A program made the translations under genes and the position numbers. The notes beneath the pieces are model-generated. The model was not told the origin of the DNA, ran no database searches, and worked only from the letters and a program-made list of their open reading frames with translations. This document shows positions 35,150-43,342 of a stretch of DNA of 45,251 nucleotides, in pieces. The stretch is taken from assembly GCA_013205335.1 (NCBI GenBank), contig JABMNB010000062.1:1-45251 (forward strand), written 5' to 3'. Numbering within the stretch: position 1 is the stretch's first letter; each line of letters begins with the position of its first letter. The stretch is from Rhodospirillales bacterium. GTDB taxonomy: Bacteria > Pseudomonadota > Alphaproteobacteria > Reyranellales > Reyranellaceae.

Positions 35150-35634
35150 CCGCGCCGCGCGTCTTCGGCGTCACCGGCTGGAAGAACGCCGGCAAGACGA
35201 CGCTGACGGAGCGACTGGTGGCGGAATTCGTACGCCGCGGCTGGCGCGTGGCCACCATCAAGCATGCCCACCACGACATCGATATCGACCTGCCAGGCAC
35301 CGATTCATATCGTCATCGAGTAGCCGGTGCCAGCGAGGTCGCCCTCGTCGGCGGCCGACGCTACGCCATCATGTGCGAGACACCGGAGCCGTCGATCGCC
35401 GAAGTGATGGCGCGATTGGCGCCCGCCGATCTCGTCCTGATCGAAGGCTACAAGCGCGAAGCGCATCCAAAGATCGAGGTTCGGGCATCGGAGGATGCCG
35501 CGCCGCTGTCGCCGGGCGATCCCGCCATCGTCGCGATCGCGGCCGATGTGCAACCTTCAGATGGCGGTTTGCCGTGGTTCCGGCGCGACGACGTTGCCGC
35601 CATCGCGGACTTTATCGCCGCGACACCCGATTGA
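35146..35634 (+). CDS. mobB: Molybdopterin-guanine dinucleotide biosynthesis protein B
   Basis: The 162-residue product is a MobB P-loop GTPase. The Walker A motif is GWKNAGKT (residues 11-18), followed by HAHHDIDIDLPGTDSYRHR and VLIEGYKREAHPKIEV, all standard for the family. MobB assists MobA in attaching GMP to molybdopterin, giving the MGD cofactor used by formate dehydrogenase. The GTG start lies in GTGA with the fdhD stop. mobA is not in the window. Its end is only 9 bp from the stop codon of the convergent FecR-domain gene. Confidence 0.93.
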   Translation: MTAPRVFGVTGWKNAGKTTLTERLVAEFVRRGWRVATIKHAHHDIDIDLPGTDSYRHRVAGASEVALVGGRRYAIMCETPEPSIAEVMARLAPADLVLIEGYKREAHPKIEVRASEDAAPLSPGDPAIVAIAADVQPSDGGLPWFRRDDVAAIADFIAATPD

Positions 35635-35643
35635 CGCTGTGCC

Positions 35644-36876
35644 TTAGGGGCCGCTGCTGGTGACCGCCTTCTGTCCCGCGAAGGCACCACCGGCCCGATA
35701 GTTGGGACCGTTCACCGTGAAACCGCCCGCCTGAGTGTTCGGAAACGGTCCTTGGCCCACGAACACACCGTTCATGGTCATCGTGCGGCCCGGCGTGCTG
35801 GGCGTCGTCGAAGGCATCGTGGCGTTGAAGCCGTTGTTGCCGTTGCGGGTCGTGGTGCCGGTGTAGTTGCTGTTGTTGAAGTTCGCGGTGGTGTTGCCGG
35901 CGCCCGTGTTCATCGACCAGACCTGCTGATACGTGCCCGTGCCGAAGGAGTAGCGGCCATTGTCGCGTACGAGGCCGCCCATCACGCCATTGTAGGTGAT
36001 CGTCTGCTGCGACTGGTTCGCTCTCGAGACGATTTCCGGAAGGTTGGATGGCGCTGTCTCGAACGAATTGATCAAAACATTGGTCACGACGTTGCTGGGG
36101 TTCGCGTTGCGCGGCCCCGGACCGCTCCCGAAGCGATTGCCCAAAGTATTCCCGGAGCCCTGGCCCGAATTGGCGCCCGAAAAGCCCGAGTTCTGCGCGG
36201 CCTGATCGGCCCCGCCCGACTGACTGCTGTTCCTGTTGCCTTCGAGCTGTGCCAGGAATGCCCCCAATGCACCCTGAGGCACGGCGCCGGCCTGGCCCGG
36301 CAGGCCTCCGAAGATGGTCGTCACCTGGAAGCCGGGGCGCGTGACGATCTCCAGCTTGCCGCCGGCGCCGACCGTCATGCTGATGCCGAAGACAAAGATC
36401 GACATCGTCTGCTGCTGGCCGACGTTGAAGATGCTGATGCCGCCGCGGATGCCGATGGTGCTCGACGGGGTGGTGACGGTTATGGCGTTGGTCTTGCTGA
36501 TCTTGCCGCCAACGAGGCGGAAGACGCCCTTGCTGGCGTTGATGGCAAGGTCGCCGGTCTTGGTCGCCGGATCGTAGACGAACTTGTCGATCGTGAGCTG
36601 TGCGTTCGGACCCACCGAGAGCGACGTGCCGTCGAGGAACATCAGGTGGGCGCGGTCGTTGGCCTGCGTCGTGATCAGCTCGTTGGCCTGTACGTCGATG
36701 CCCACGCGCAACACGCGTTCCGGCTCGCTCGGTGGCCTGCCGCGCGGATCACCGTCGGTCGCCGACGTGACGCCGACTTTCGCGCTGGCGAGGGTGGGCA
36801 GCAACGAAGAGCCACCGGCCGCGAGAAGGGCCGCAGTCAGCAGTGACAGGCTCGTCCGGGGAAGTGCAATTGCCAC
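35644..36876 (-). CDS. Exported FecR-domain protein with small C-terminal beta-barrel-like domain
   Basis: The 410-residue product has a signal peptide (1-32, ending TLASA). Residues 65-180 form a FecR domain: LITTQANDRAHLMFLDGTS, NASKGVFRLVGGKI and SSTIGIRGGISIF. Residues 215-290 are a low-complexity Gly/Asn/Ser/Gln linker. Residues 294-403 (YNGVMGGLVRD, TTANFNNSNYTGTTT, GFNATM, then MNGVFVGQG, and GPNYRAGGAFAGQK) resemble the eight-stranded TbpB-type small barrel found at the C-terminus of type XI (Slam) secretion substrates, with the characteristic GPN...GGxFxGxK ending. It lies 19 bp after a TPR/outer-membrane-barrel gene on the same strand. No lipobox is seen, so it would be a secreted rather than lipidated product. 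The barrel assignment is by eye. Confidence 0.7.
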   Translation of the reverse strand: MAIALPRTSLSLLTAALLAAGGSSLLPTLASAKVGVTSATDGDPRGRPPSEPERVLRVGIDVQANELITTQANDRAHLMFLDGTSLSVGPNAQLTIDKFVYDPATKTGDLAINASKGVFRLVGGKISKTNAITVTTPSSTIGIRGGISIFNVGQQQTMSIFVFGISMTVGAGGKLEIVTRPGFQVTTIFGGLPGQAGAVPQGALGAFLAQLEGNRNSSQSGGADQAAQNSGFSGANSGQGSGNTLGNRFGSGPGPRNANPSNVVTNVLINSFETAPSNLPEIVSRANQSQQTITYNGVMGGLVRDNGRYSFGTGTYQQVWSMNTGAGNTTANFNNSNYTGTTTRNGNNGFNATMPSTTPSTPGRTMTMNGVFVGQGPFPNTQAGGFTVNGPNYRAGGAFAGQKAVTSSGP

Positions 36877-36895
36877 GTTGGTCTCCTGTACAGCG

Positions 36896-38263
36896 CTAGA
36901 AGCGCCAGGTTACTCCGATGAGCGCACTGTTATTCGTGAACGCGTAGTTGGGAAGGTCCGAGGACCGCACGAACCGCCCGCCCGAGACCGTGAACATCGT
37001 CCGCTGATCGAACGGAATGGACAGAGTAAGGTTCAGAATCGTGTCGGTTTGTTGGCGCGTCACTGTCGGATCCACGACAGCGTCGGGCTGGTCATAATAC
37101 CACCACTGGACGTTTGCGAACAGGCTGATGCTCCAGGGCATCTGGCTCTTGAACAGGGGATCGGTGAAGGAGAAGGACATGCCGCCGCCGGCGCCGTAGA
37201 GCGTGTAGTTCTGCCAGGGCGTGCTGTCGGTCTGGTAGCGCTGCAGATTGCCGTTGGCATAGAGCATCAGGGCGTCGTTGACCTGATACTGGAAGGTCGT
37301 GTTGGCGGTGTATTCGACGCCGGTGAACTGGTTGTTGGTCGGGAGATACCAGCTGTTCTGGTACATCTGCCGCCGCCAGTTGACGTTCGTGGTGTTGCGC
37401 AGTCTGTCCGACAGCAGCGTGCCCACTTCGAGACCCGATCCGAAGCTGCCGTAATACGGGACGTCGTTGACCCAGATGTAACCCACGGTGCCGAACGGCT
37501 TCAGCGAGACATCCTCGAAGATCCCCTGGAACACCTGGAAGCGCGGTCCCGAAGTCAGGTCGAGGATGGAGACGTTGGCCGCCTGGATCTGGAACTGCCG
37601 GTTGAGGTAGCCCGAGAGCTGGGTTTCCAGTTGGGCCCGGTTGTTCTGGCCGAGATCGTAGGTGTGGCGGACGAAGCCTGAAGTTACGGCGCCCCAGTCG
37701 GCTGTGCCCAACGCCGTCTGGTTCAGGTTGGCCGCCTGGCCGAACAGCCGAACGCTCGACGTCGGCGGCCCGAGATTCGCGTTCGACTGATAACGCATGC
37801 CGGCGAACACTTCGCCGCTGAACCGCGACCGCGTCAGGCGCTTCTCAGACTCCACCAGGAACTGTTCGGCGCGGCTCTTCACGTCCGGCGGCAACGAGGC
37901 CGACTTCAGCGTCATCTCGAAATAGCTGCGGGCGACTTCGAAGGAGCCCAGCCTGTAGTAGAGCACGCCCAGCTCGAGGCGGACGCGCGGCAGGTCGGGA
38001 TCGACCAGCAGCATCCGTTCGAGCGCCGAGATGGCGCCCTCGAGATCGCCGGTCTTGGAAGCGATCATCGCGAACTTGAAGAGGACGTCGAGATCGGACG
38101 GCTTCCGCAGCATCTCCTGGAAGGCCGCGTCGTACTCAGCCTCGTCCGCTGCCGGAACCGCCGCCGTCTGCGCCAGAGCCGGACGCGCGTCCGCCATGAC
38201 AGCGCCAACGCTGCCGGCCAGTAGCAAAACGAAAACGATTGCACACCGTCCGAACCTACTCAC
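36896..38263 (-). CDS. TPR plus outer-membrane beta-barrel protein, Slam/DUF560-like
   Basis: The 455-residue product has a signal peptide (about 1-32), a TPR region (about 45-140, with ISALERMLLVDPDLPRVRLE and LGVLYYRLGSFEVARSYFE), and a C-terminal domain of alternating, aromatic-rich strands starting FAGMRYQSNANLGP and ending in the terminal Phe of GVTWRF, the outer-membrane sorting signature. This is the layout of surface lipoprotein assembly modulators (Slam, type XI secretion), which move partner proteins to the cell surface. The partner is typically encoded next door, here the FecR-domain protein. The start is GTG with GGGGGAG upstream. Confidence 0.75.
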   Translation of the reverse strand: MSRFGRCAIVFVLLLAGSVGAVMADARPALAQTAAVPAADEAEYDAAFQEMLRKPSDLDVLFKFAMIASKTGDLEGAISALERMLLVDPDLPRVRLELGVLYYRLGSFEVARSYFEMTLKSASLPPDVKSRAEQFLVESEKRLTRSRFSGEVFAGMRYQSNANLGPPTSSVRLFGQAANLNQTALGTADWGAVTSGFVRHTYDLGQNNRAQLETQLSGYLNRQFQIQAANVSILDLTSGPRFQVFQGIFEDVSLKPFGTVGYIWVNDVPYYGSFGSGLEVGTLLSDRLRNTTNVNWRRQMYQNSWYLPTNNQFTGVEYTANTTFQYQVNDALMLYANGNLQRYQTDSTPWQNYTLYGAGGGMSFSFTDPLFKSQMPWSISLFANVQWWYYDQPDAVVDPTVTRQQTDTILNLTLSIPFDQRTMFTVSGGRFVRSSDLPNYAFTNNSALIGVTWRF

Positions 38264-38333
38264 GACGACTTTCTCCCCCGGTTCCCGTGCAGGCCGGGAA
38301 CGTCCTCGTCGCAAGAGTGAAGCAGGAGCAGTG

Positions 38334-39329
38334 CTAGATCAACCAACTCCGAACGACGAGCGCCCAGCCGATCAAGGGAGATGTACGAGCGGCGCGCATC
38401 CGCAACACCATGCGGCGGTACTGGCGATCGCCTAGGGCCGTTATGAAACGTTCATTGTTGCGCATCATTGCAGTGAGCATGAGATCAAGCATGCGAGCAT
38501 GCGTGTCGCCCCAGTTCCGGCTCGATAAATGAAGACGACCGCCGAGGACGGGGTTGTCGGCAGCGCCGTTGCGGCCGTGGAGGCGATAGGAATAGAGCGC
38601 TTCGTCGATCAGCAGGGATCCCGCCACCATCTGGGCCATGACGACGATGTAGAAATCCATGTGCAGGCGAAAGGCCTCGTCGTCTTCGGGAAAGACGAGG
38701 TCGATCAACGAGCGGCGGAACATCATCGACGAGGTGCTGACCCAGACCCAATGCACCACGCGCTTGGTGTACAGGCGATAGGGCGTTTGGCCTTGCCAGC
38801 CCGCGGTGCCGCGCGCCGCATCGAGCGTGGGCACGCGCGCCGGGTCGAGCGGCACGAAGGCCTGGTCGCGGTCGACCTGGACGCGATCCTTGCCGAACCA
38901 GTAGACGCCGCCGGCGATCAGCGCGCCCTGGCTGTCGATCAGGCGCGCGTTGCAGGCAGTGAAGCCCACCGCATAGGTCTCGTTCAGGTGCGCGGCGAGA
39001 TGGCGTTCGAGAAAGTCTGTATTCCACAGATCGTCGGAATCGAGGAAGCAGACGAAGGTTGCGCGCGTCTCGGCGAGGCCGCGGCGCGTGGCGCCGGTCT
39101 GGCCGACGTTCTTCTCCAGGCGGATCAGCCGGAAGCGGGAGTCGGCAAGCGCGTCGAGGGTGCTCTGGATGACGGCGGCGGAATCGTCGGTCGAGGCGTC
39201 ATCGACGATGACGCAGTCGAAATCGCGCAGCGTCTGGCGCGCGACCGAGCGGACGGCGTCTGCGATGTAGTCACGGCAATTGTAGCACGTGACGACGACC
39301 GAGATGCGCGGAAGCCTGGCGTCGATCAC
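38334..39329 (-). CDS. Family 2 glycosyltransferase
   Basis: The 331-residue product is a GT-A-fold family 2 glycosyltransferase: ISVVVTCYNCRDYIADAVRS at the start, VIVDDASTDDSAAVI, CFLDSDDLWNTDFLERH with the DxD-like metal site, and a further acidic WVSTSSMMFRRSLID region. There are no membrane helices. The sugar and acceptor are unknown. The GTG start lies in GTGA with the stop of the upstream dehydratase gene, so it is translationally coupled. Two further genes for a surface protein and its barrel follow 70 bp downstream, which is compatible with glycosylation of surface material. Confidence 0.84.
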   Translation of the reverse strand: MIDARLPRISVVVTCYNCRDYIADAVRSVARQTLRDFDCVIVDDASTDDSAAVIQSTLDALADSRFRLIRLEKNVGQTGATRRGLAETRATFVCFLDSDDLWNTDFLERHLAAHLNETYAVGFTACNARLIDSQGALIAGGVYWFGKDRVQVDRDQAFVPLDPARVPTLDAARGTAGWQGQTPYRLYTKRVVHWVWVSTSSMMFRRSLIDLVFPEDDEAFRLHMDFYIVVMAQMVAGSLLIDEALYSYRLHGRNGAADNPVLGGRLHLSSRNWGDTHARMLDLMLTAMMRNNERFITALGDRQYRRMVLRMRAARTSPLIGWALVVRSWLI

Positions 39330-41068
39330 TTCGCCGGTCCGAGGAAATCGAAATCGACGCCTTCGTCGGCCTGCAGCACGGTCTTGAAGAACAGGCCGGT
39401 ATAGCCACGATCGCTGCCGGGATGGGGCGGCGGCGCTTTCCAGGTCTTGCGACGGGCGGCCAGCGTCTTCGCATCGACGTGAAGGTCCAGCCGGCGCCTG
39501 GGCACGTCCAGCGTGATGCGGTCGCCGGTCTTCACCAGGGCGAGCGGCCCCCCGACCGCGGCCTCGGGCGCGACATGCAGCACGATGGTGCCGAACGCCG
39601 TGCCGCTCATGCGCGCATCGGAGATGCGGATCATGTCCTTCACGCCGGCGCGCGCGAGCTTCATCGGGATGGGGAAGGATCCCGCCTCGGGCATGCCGGG
39701 CGCGCCTTTGGGACCGGCATTGCGCAGCACGAGAATGTCCTCGGCGGTCACGTCGAGATTCGGATCGTCGCCGCGGGCGGCGAGATCCTCCAGGGAGTCG
39801 AACACCACGGCGCGGCCGGTGTGGGTCATCAGCGCGGGCGAGGCGGCCGAGTGCTTGATGACGGCACCGCGCGGCGCGAGATTGCCGCGCAGCACGGCCA
39901 TGCCGCCGGTCGGCTTGATCGGATTCGCGCTCGTGCGGATCACCGTCTGCCCCGGCACCATCTCGGCGTCGTCGATGACCTGCTTCAGCGTCTTGCCGGC
40001 CACCGTCTTGCACTTTTCGTCGAGCGTCTTGCGAATCTCCTTCATCAGGCGCGAGTTGCCGCCGGCCCAATGGAAATGCTCCATGTAGTGATCGCCCGAG
40101 GGCTTGAGGTCGACCAGCACCGGCACGCTGCGACCGATCTCGTCGAACTCTTCGAGTTCGATGTCGATGCCCAGCCGGCGCGCCACCGCGGTGAGATGCA
40201 CCAGCGCGTTGGTCGAGCCGCCGATCGCCTGCAATACGGTGAGCGCGTTGCGGAACGCCGCCCTGGTCATGATCTCGCTGGGTTTGGGGCCGTGATTGAC
40301 GGCCATCTCGGCCGCCAGCCTGCCGGTCTGCTCGGCAATGCGCAGACGGTCGGAATGGGTGGCCGGAATCGAGCCGCTGTTCGGCAGGCCCATGCCCAGC
40401 GCCTCGACGATGCAGCCCATCGTGCTGGCGGTGCCCATCACCATGCAGGTGCCCTTGGTCGGGGCGAGGCGCTCGCTCACCTGTTCGATGTCGGCTTCGG
40501 AAAATGTGCCGGCGCGATACTGGCCCCACAGACGGCGGCAGTCGGTACAGGCGCCCAGCACCTCGCCCTTGAAGTGGCCGACCAGCATTGGTCCCACGGG
40601 CAGCACGACGGCCGGCCGGTCGGCGCTCGCCGCGGCCATGAGCTGGGCCGGCAGTGTCTTGTCGCAACCGCCGATCAGCACGACGGAGTCCATCGGCTGG
40701 GCGCGAATCATCTCCTCGGTGTCCATCGACATCAGGTTGCGCAGGAACATGCTGGTCGGATGGGAGAAGCTCTCGTGGATCGAGATGGTCGGGAAGACCA
40801 TCGGCAGCGCGCCGGCCAGCATGACGCCGCGCTTCACCGCCTCGATCAGGTCCGGCACGTTGCCGTGGCAGGGATTGTAATCCGAGAAGGTGTTGGTGAT
40901 GCCGACGATCGGCCGGTCGAGCGCGTCATCGGAATAGCCGCCCGCCTTGATGAAGGCCTTTCGCAGGAACAGCGAGAAGCCTGCGTCGCCATAGGTGGCG
41001 AGACCCTGGCGCAATCCGGTTTCTTTCTTCGGTGCGGCCTTCGACGTGCGGCGCTTGGCGGTTGCCAT
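39326..41068 (-). CDS. IlvD/Edd-family sugar-acid dehydratase
   Basis: The 580-residue product is a dehydratase of the IlvD/Edd family. The [2Fe-2S] ligands are visible in NPCHGN (C67), GGCDKTLP (C135) and TKGTCMVMGTASTM (C208), the same pattern as in L-arabinonate and D-xylonate dehydratases, which remove water from aldonic acids to give 2-keto-3-deoxy acids. The length and the additional GACTDCRRLW block also favour the pentonate group over dihydroxyacid dehydratase. AGGGAG precedes the ATG. It follows an FAD-dependent oxidoreductase gene by 32 bp and is coupled to a glycosyltransferase. Confidence 0.86.
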   Translation of the reverse strand: MATAKRRTSKAAPKKETGLRQGLATYGDAGFSLFLRKAFIKAGGYSDDALDRPIVGITNTFSDYNPCHGNVPDLIEAVKRGVMLAGALPMVFPTISIHESFSHPTSMFLRNLMSMDTEEMIRAQPMDSVVLIGGCDKTLPAQLMAAASADRPAVVLPVGPMLVGHFKGEVLGACTDCRRLWGQYRAGTFSEADIEQVSERLAPTKGTCMVMGTASTMGCIVEALGMGLPNSGSIPATHSDRLRIAEQTGRLAAEMAVNHGPKPSEIMTRAAFRNALTVLQAIGGSTNALVHLTAVARRLGIDIELEEFDEIGRSVPVLVDLKPSGDHYMEHFHWAGGNSRLMKEIRKTLDEKCKTVAGKTLKQVIDDAEMVPGQTVIRTSANPIKPTGGMAVLRGNLAPRGAVIKHSAASPALMTHTGRAVVFDSLEDLAARGDDPNLDVTAEDILVLRNAGPKGAPGMPEAGSFPIPMKLARAGVKDMIRISDARMSGTAFGTIVLHVAPEAAVGGPLALVKTGDRITLDVPRRRLDLHVDAKTLAARRKTWKAPPPHPGSDRGYTGLFFKTVLQADEGVDFDFLGPAK

Positions 41069-41100
41069 GTCTATTTGTCTCCCTGAATCACTGCATTTTG

Positions 41101-42222
41101 TCAGGTCGGCTCATCGCCGACCAGACCGGCTGCCCAGCGCGCGTGCGCCGTGGAGTCGCGACCCTCGGCTATGGTTCGCGCAAGTTCGAGCCCCATCAGG
41201 GCACCGAACTTGAAGCCGTGGCCGGAGCAAGGCGACATCGCCCATCCCCTGGCTCCCTGCTTCTCGACCACGAAGCGTTCGTCATCGGTGACGCTGTAGA
41301 AGCAGACCTTGAGATTGCGGATCTGCCAACGCTCGAAGCCCTTGAGCAGGCTGCGGCAGCGGTCGAGCAGGGCGGCCATCTCGCCTTCCTGGGCATCGCG
41401 GCCTCCAGCGGGATCGCCTGTGCGGCTGAATTCGTGGTCGCCGACCTTCATGCCGCGCCCCCGGACGGGCGGCACCAGATAGAGGCCGACATCGCCGGTC
41501 TTCTCGATGATCATCGGACCCTTCGCCCAGGCCGCGCGCTGATCCTCCGGCAGATCGAAATACACGACCACCTGGCGAGAGGGCACGACGCGCGTGCCGA
41601 GCGCAGGCAGGAGACGAGGCGCCCAGGCGCCGGCCGCGACGACGACGATATCGGCACCATGTACGGCACCGGCGTCGGTGACGATGCGGCCCTGTTCGAG
41701 ATCCACCGAACGTACCGGCGTGTTGCCGTGAAGTCGCACGCCGGGCTGTGAGCCCAGGTGGCGCGCGAGCGCGGCGACGATGTCCTGCGCCAGCAGCACG
41801 CCGCCCGTGTCGATCCAGAAGGCGCGCTCGAGCCCGTTCGTGTCGAGCAAGGGGAAGCGACGCGGCAACTCGGCCATCGAAAGCTCGGTCATCGGCCTGC
41901 CGATCAAGGCGAGGGCGGCGGCCGACCGCTCGGCCCAATCCGCGCCGTTGCCGCTCAGGGCCAGTGTCCCCGTCGGTTCATAGAGCGTCTGCCCGAGGTC
42001 GGCCCACAGGAGGGCCCACGCGGCATAGGCCTCGTCGATCATTCGGGCGTACCCGACATGGGCGCCGTAGGGATGGCGGATCAGCCGATGCTCGTCCATC
42101 GACGAGGCGAGCAGGTTGGGCAGAAGTCCCTGCTCGAACAGGTCGACCTCGTGACCCTGACGCGCCAACCCCCAGGCCGTCGCAAGGCCCATGATGCCGC
42201 CACCGATGATGATCGCTCTCAT
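41101..42222 (-). CDS. FAD-dependent amine oxidoreductase (monomeric sarcosine oxidase-like)
   Basis: The 373-residue product is a DAO-family flavoprotein. It has the FAD-binding GGGIMGLATAWGLARQG at residues 7-23. Near the C-terminus KVCFYSVTDDERFVV holds C307 at the place of the covalent FAD cysteine of monomeric sarcosine oxidase, and SPCSGHGFKFGALMG follows. The likely reaction is oxidation of a secondary or N-methyl amino acid; the substrate is unknown. The start giving MRAIIIGGG fits the family, with GGGGG upstream. A second ATG 15 codons earlier has a good AGAGGAAG site and cannot be excluded. Confidence 0.82.
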   Translation of the reverse strand: MRAIIIGGGIMGLATAWGLARQGHEVDLFEQGLLPNLLASSMDEHRLIRHPYGAHVGYARMIDEAYAAWALLWADLGQTLYEPTGTLALSGNGADWAERSAAALALIGRPMTELSMAELPRRFPLLDTNGLERAFWIDTGGVLLAQDIVAALARHLGSQPGVRLHGNTPVRSVDLEQGRIVTDAGAVHGADIVVVAAGAWAPRLLPALGTRVVPSRQVVVYFDLPEDQRAAWAKGPMIIEKTGDVGLYLVPPVRGRGMKVGDHEFSRTGDPAGGRDAQEGEMAALLDRCRSLLKGFERWQIRNLKVCFYSVTDDERFVVEKQGARGWAMSPCSGHGFKFGALMGLELARTIAEGRDSTAHARWAAGLVGDEPT

Positions 42223-42320
42223 ATGCGCCCCCGATCGCTCATCGCGATACTCGCCCACGGTCTGCATCCGCTTCCTCTAAGGGGCATTAAGACTCCCTCT
42301 CGGAGGTGTTGCAAATCCGA

Positions 42321-42342
42321 GCGCCATGAGCGTTGATGGCGC
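42321..42342. repeat. Inverted repeat between divergent genes
   Basis: GCGCCAT-GAGCGTTG-ATGGCGC is a perfect 7-base inverted repeat in the 159-bp gap between the FAD oxidoreductase and the isochorismatase-like gene. It could be an operator for one or both. Confidence 0.35.
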
Positions 42343-42381
42343 AGAGAGTTACACAACCGGGAAATGGTGGAGGAAGTGACC

Positions 42382-42972
42382 ATGGCAATGACCATGCTGC
42401 AGATGGCCGGCGCGCAACCGACGCCCGCCACCATGGCGGACGGGATCCTGCTGATCATCGATGCGCAGAGGGAATACACGGACGGATTGCTGCCGCTGAC
42501 CGGTGTGCAGTCTGCGGTCGACGCGCTGGCCGTCCTGCTGGAAAAGGCACGCATGGCGGGAGCCCCCGTCGTCCATGTACGGCACCAGTCCAAGGGCAGG
42601 GCCTTCAACCCCACGTCGACCGGCTACGAGATCGTAAAGGAACTGACCCCGCGCGGCGGCGAGACGATCATCGACAAGGGGCTGCCCAATGCCTTCGCGG
42701 GAACCGATCTCGTCACGCAGCTCGGCGGGCTTGGCCGCAAGAACCTGATCGTCGGCGGCTTCATGACCCACATGTGCGTTTCCGCGACGGTGCGGGCGGC
42801 AACCGACCAGGGTTTCATGAGCACCATTGCGGCCGATACGGTGGCAACGCGCGACCTGCCCGATGCCACGGGCGGGGATACGATCGCCGCGGAGGTCATC
42901 AACCGGATCACGCTTGCGGCCCTGTCCGACCGCTTCGCCTGGATCGTGCCTTCGGCCCGCCAGATCGCCTGA
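42382..42972 (+). CDS. Isochorismatase-family cysteine hydrolase
   Basis: The 196-residue product belongs to the cysteine hydrolase (isochorismatase-like) family. The catalytic triad is D27 (LLIIDAQREY), K99 (IIDKGLPNAF) and C132 (THMCVSATVRAA). Family members act on isochorismate, nicotinamide, N-carbamoylsarcosine or ureidoacrylate. The neighbouring sarcosine-oxidase-like gene, read in the opposite direction, makes an N-carbamoylsarcosine-type substrate an attractive but unproven idea. GGAGGAAG six bases before the ATG sets this start over one six codons earlier. Confidence 0.85.
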   Translation: MAMTMLQMAGAQPTPATMADGILLIIDAQREYTDGLLPLTGVQSAVDALAVLLEKARMAGAPVVHVRHQSKGRAFNPTSTGYEIVKELTPRGGETIIDKGLPNAFAGTDLVTQLGGLGRKNLIVGGFMTHMCVSATVRAATDQGFMSTIAADTVATRDLPDATGGDTIAAEVINRITLAALSDRFAWIVPSARQIA

Positions 42973-43029
42973 TACACGACCGCCGGTGAAGGGCCGGCCT
43001 GGCAGGCCGTTGAAAATGCCGGTCCTTGG

Positions 43030-43073
43030 CGAATAAACGAAATAAACGAAACAAACGAATCGAACGAATTGAG
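43030..43073. repeat. Degenerate 9-bp tandem repeat, CGAAnnAAA
   Basis: Five units of about 9 bases follow each other: CGAATAAA, CGAAATAAA, CGAAACAAA, CGAATCGAA, CGAATTGAG. It stands out as AT-rich in GC-rich surroundings. It lies between the isochorismatase-like gene and the end of the Flp pilin gene. A small hairpin (CGGCCT-GGC-AGGCCG, 42995-43009) lies just before it. Confidence 0.6.
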
Positions 43074-43162
43074 GGTCGCACCCCCTGATTCAGGTATCCT
43101 GGTACCGCTGGCGGGTCGACGTTGCTCGCCGGGACCTGCAAAAAGCCTGCTTCAACAGCCCG

Positions 43163-43294
43163 TTAGAGGCCCTTGCCGCTCACGGTGCTGATGGCGGTGA
43201 TCGCCGCGACGGCGATCAGGGAGGCGATCAGCGTGTATTCGATCGCGGTGGCGGCCTTGTCGTCCGCCATCAATCGGCGAAAAAAGGACAGCAT
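43163..43294 (-). CDS. Flp-family type IVb pilin
   Basis: The 43-residue product has the layout of Flp/Tad pilin precursors: a short charged leader (MLSFFRRLMADDKA), the processing and assembly motif ATAIEYTLIASL with the conserved Glu and Tyr, and a hydrophobic helix ending in AISTVSGKGL. Flp pilins are cleaved by a TadV/CpaA prepilin peptidase and assembled by the Tad machinery. CGGAG seven bases before the ATG supports the start. No other tad/cpa gene is present, so this is either a solitary extra pilin or one that uses machinery encoded elsewhere. Confidence 0.82.
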   Translation of the reverse strand: MLSFFRRLMADDKAATAIEYTLIASLIAVAAITAISTVSGKGL

Positions 43295-43342
43295 CGATAT
43301 CTCCGAAGTGAAGAAATGTTGGGGGTCGATTGAGCGCCCCGC

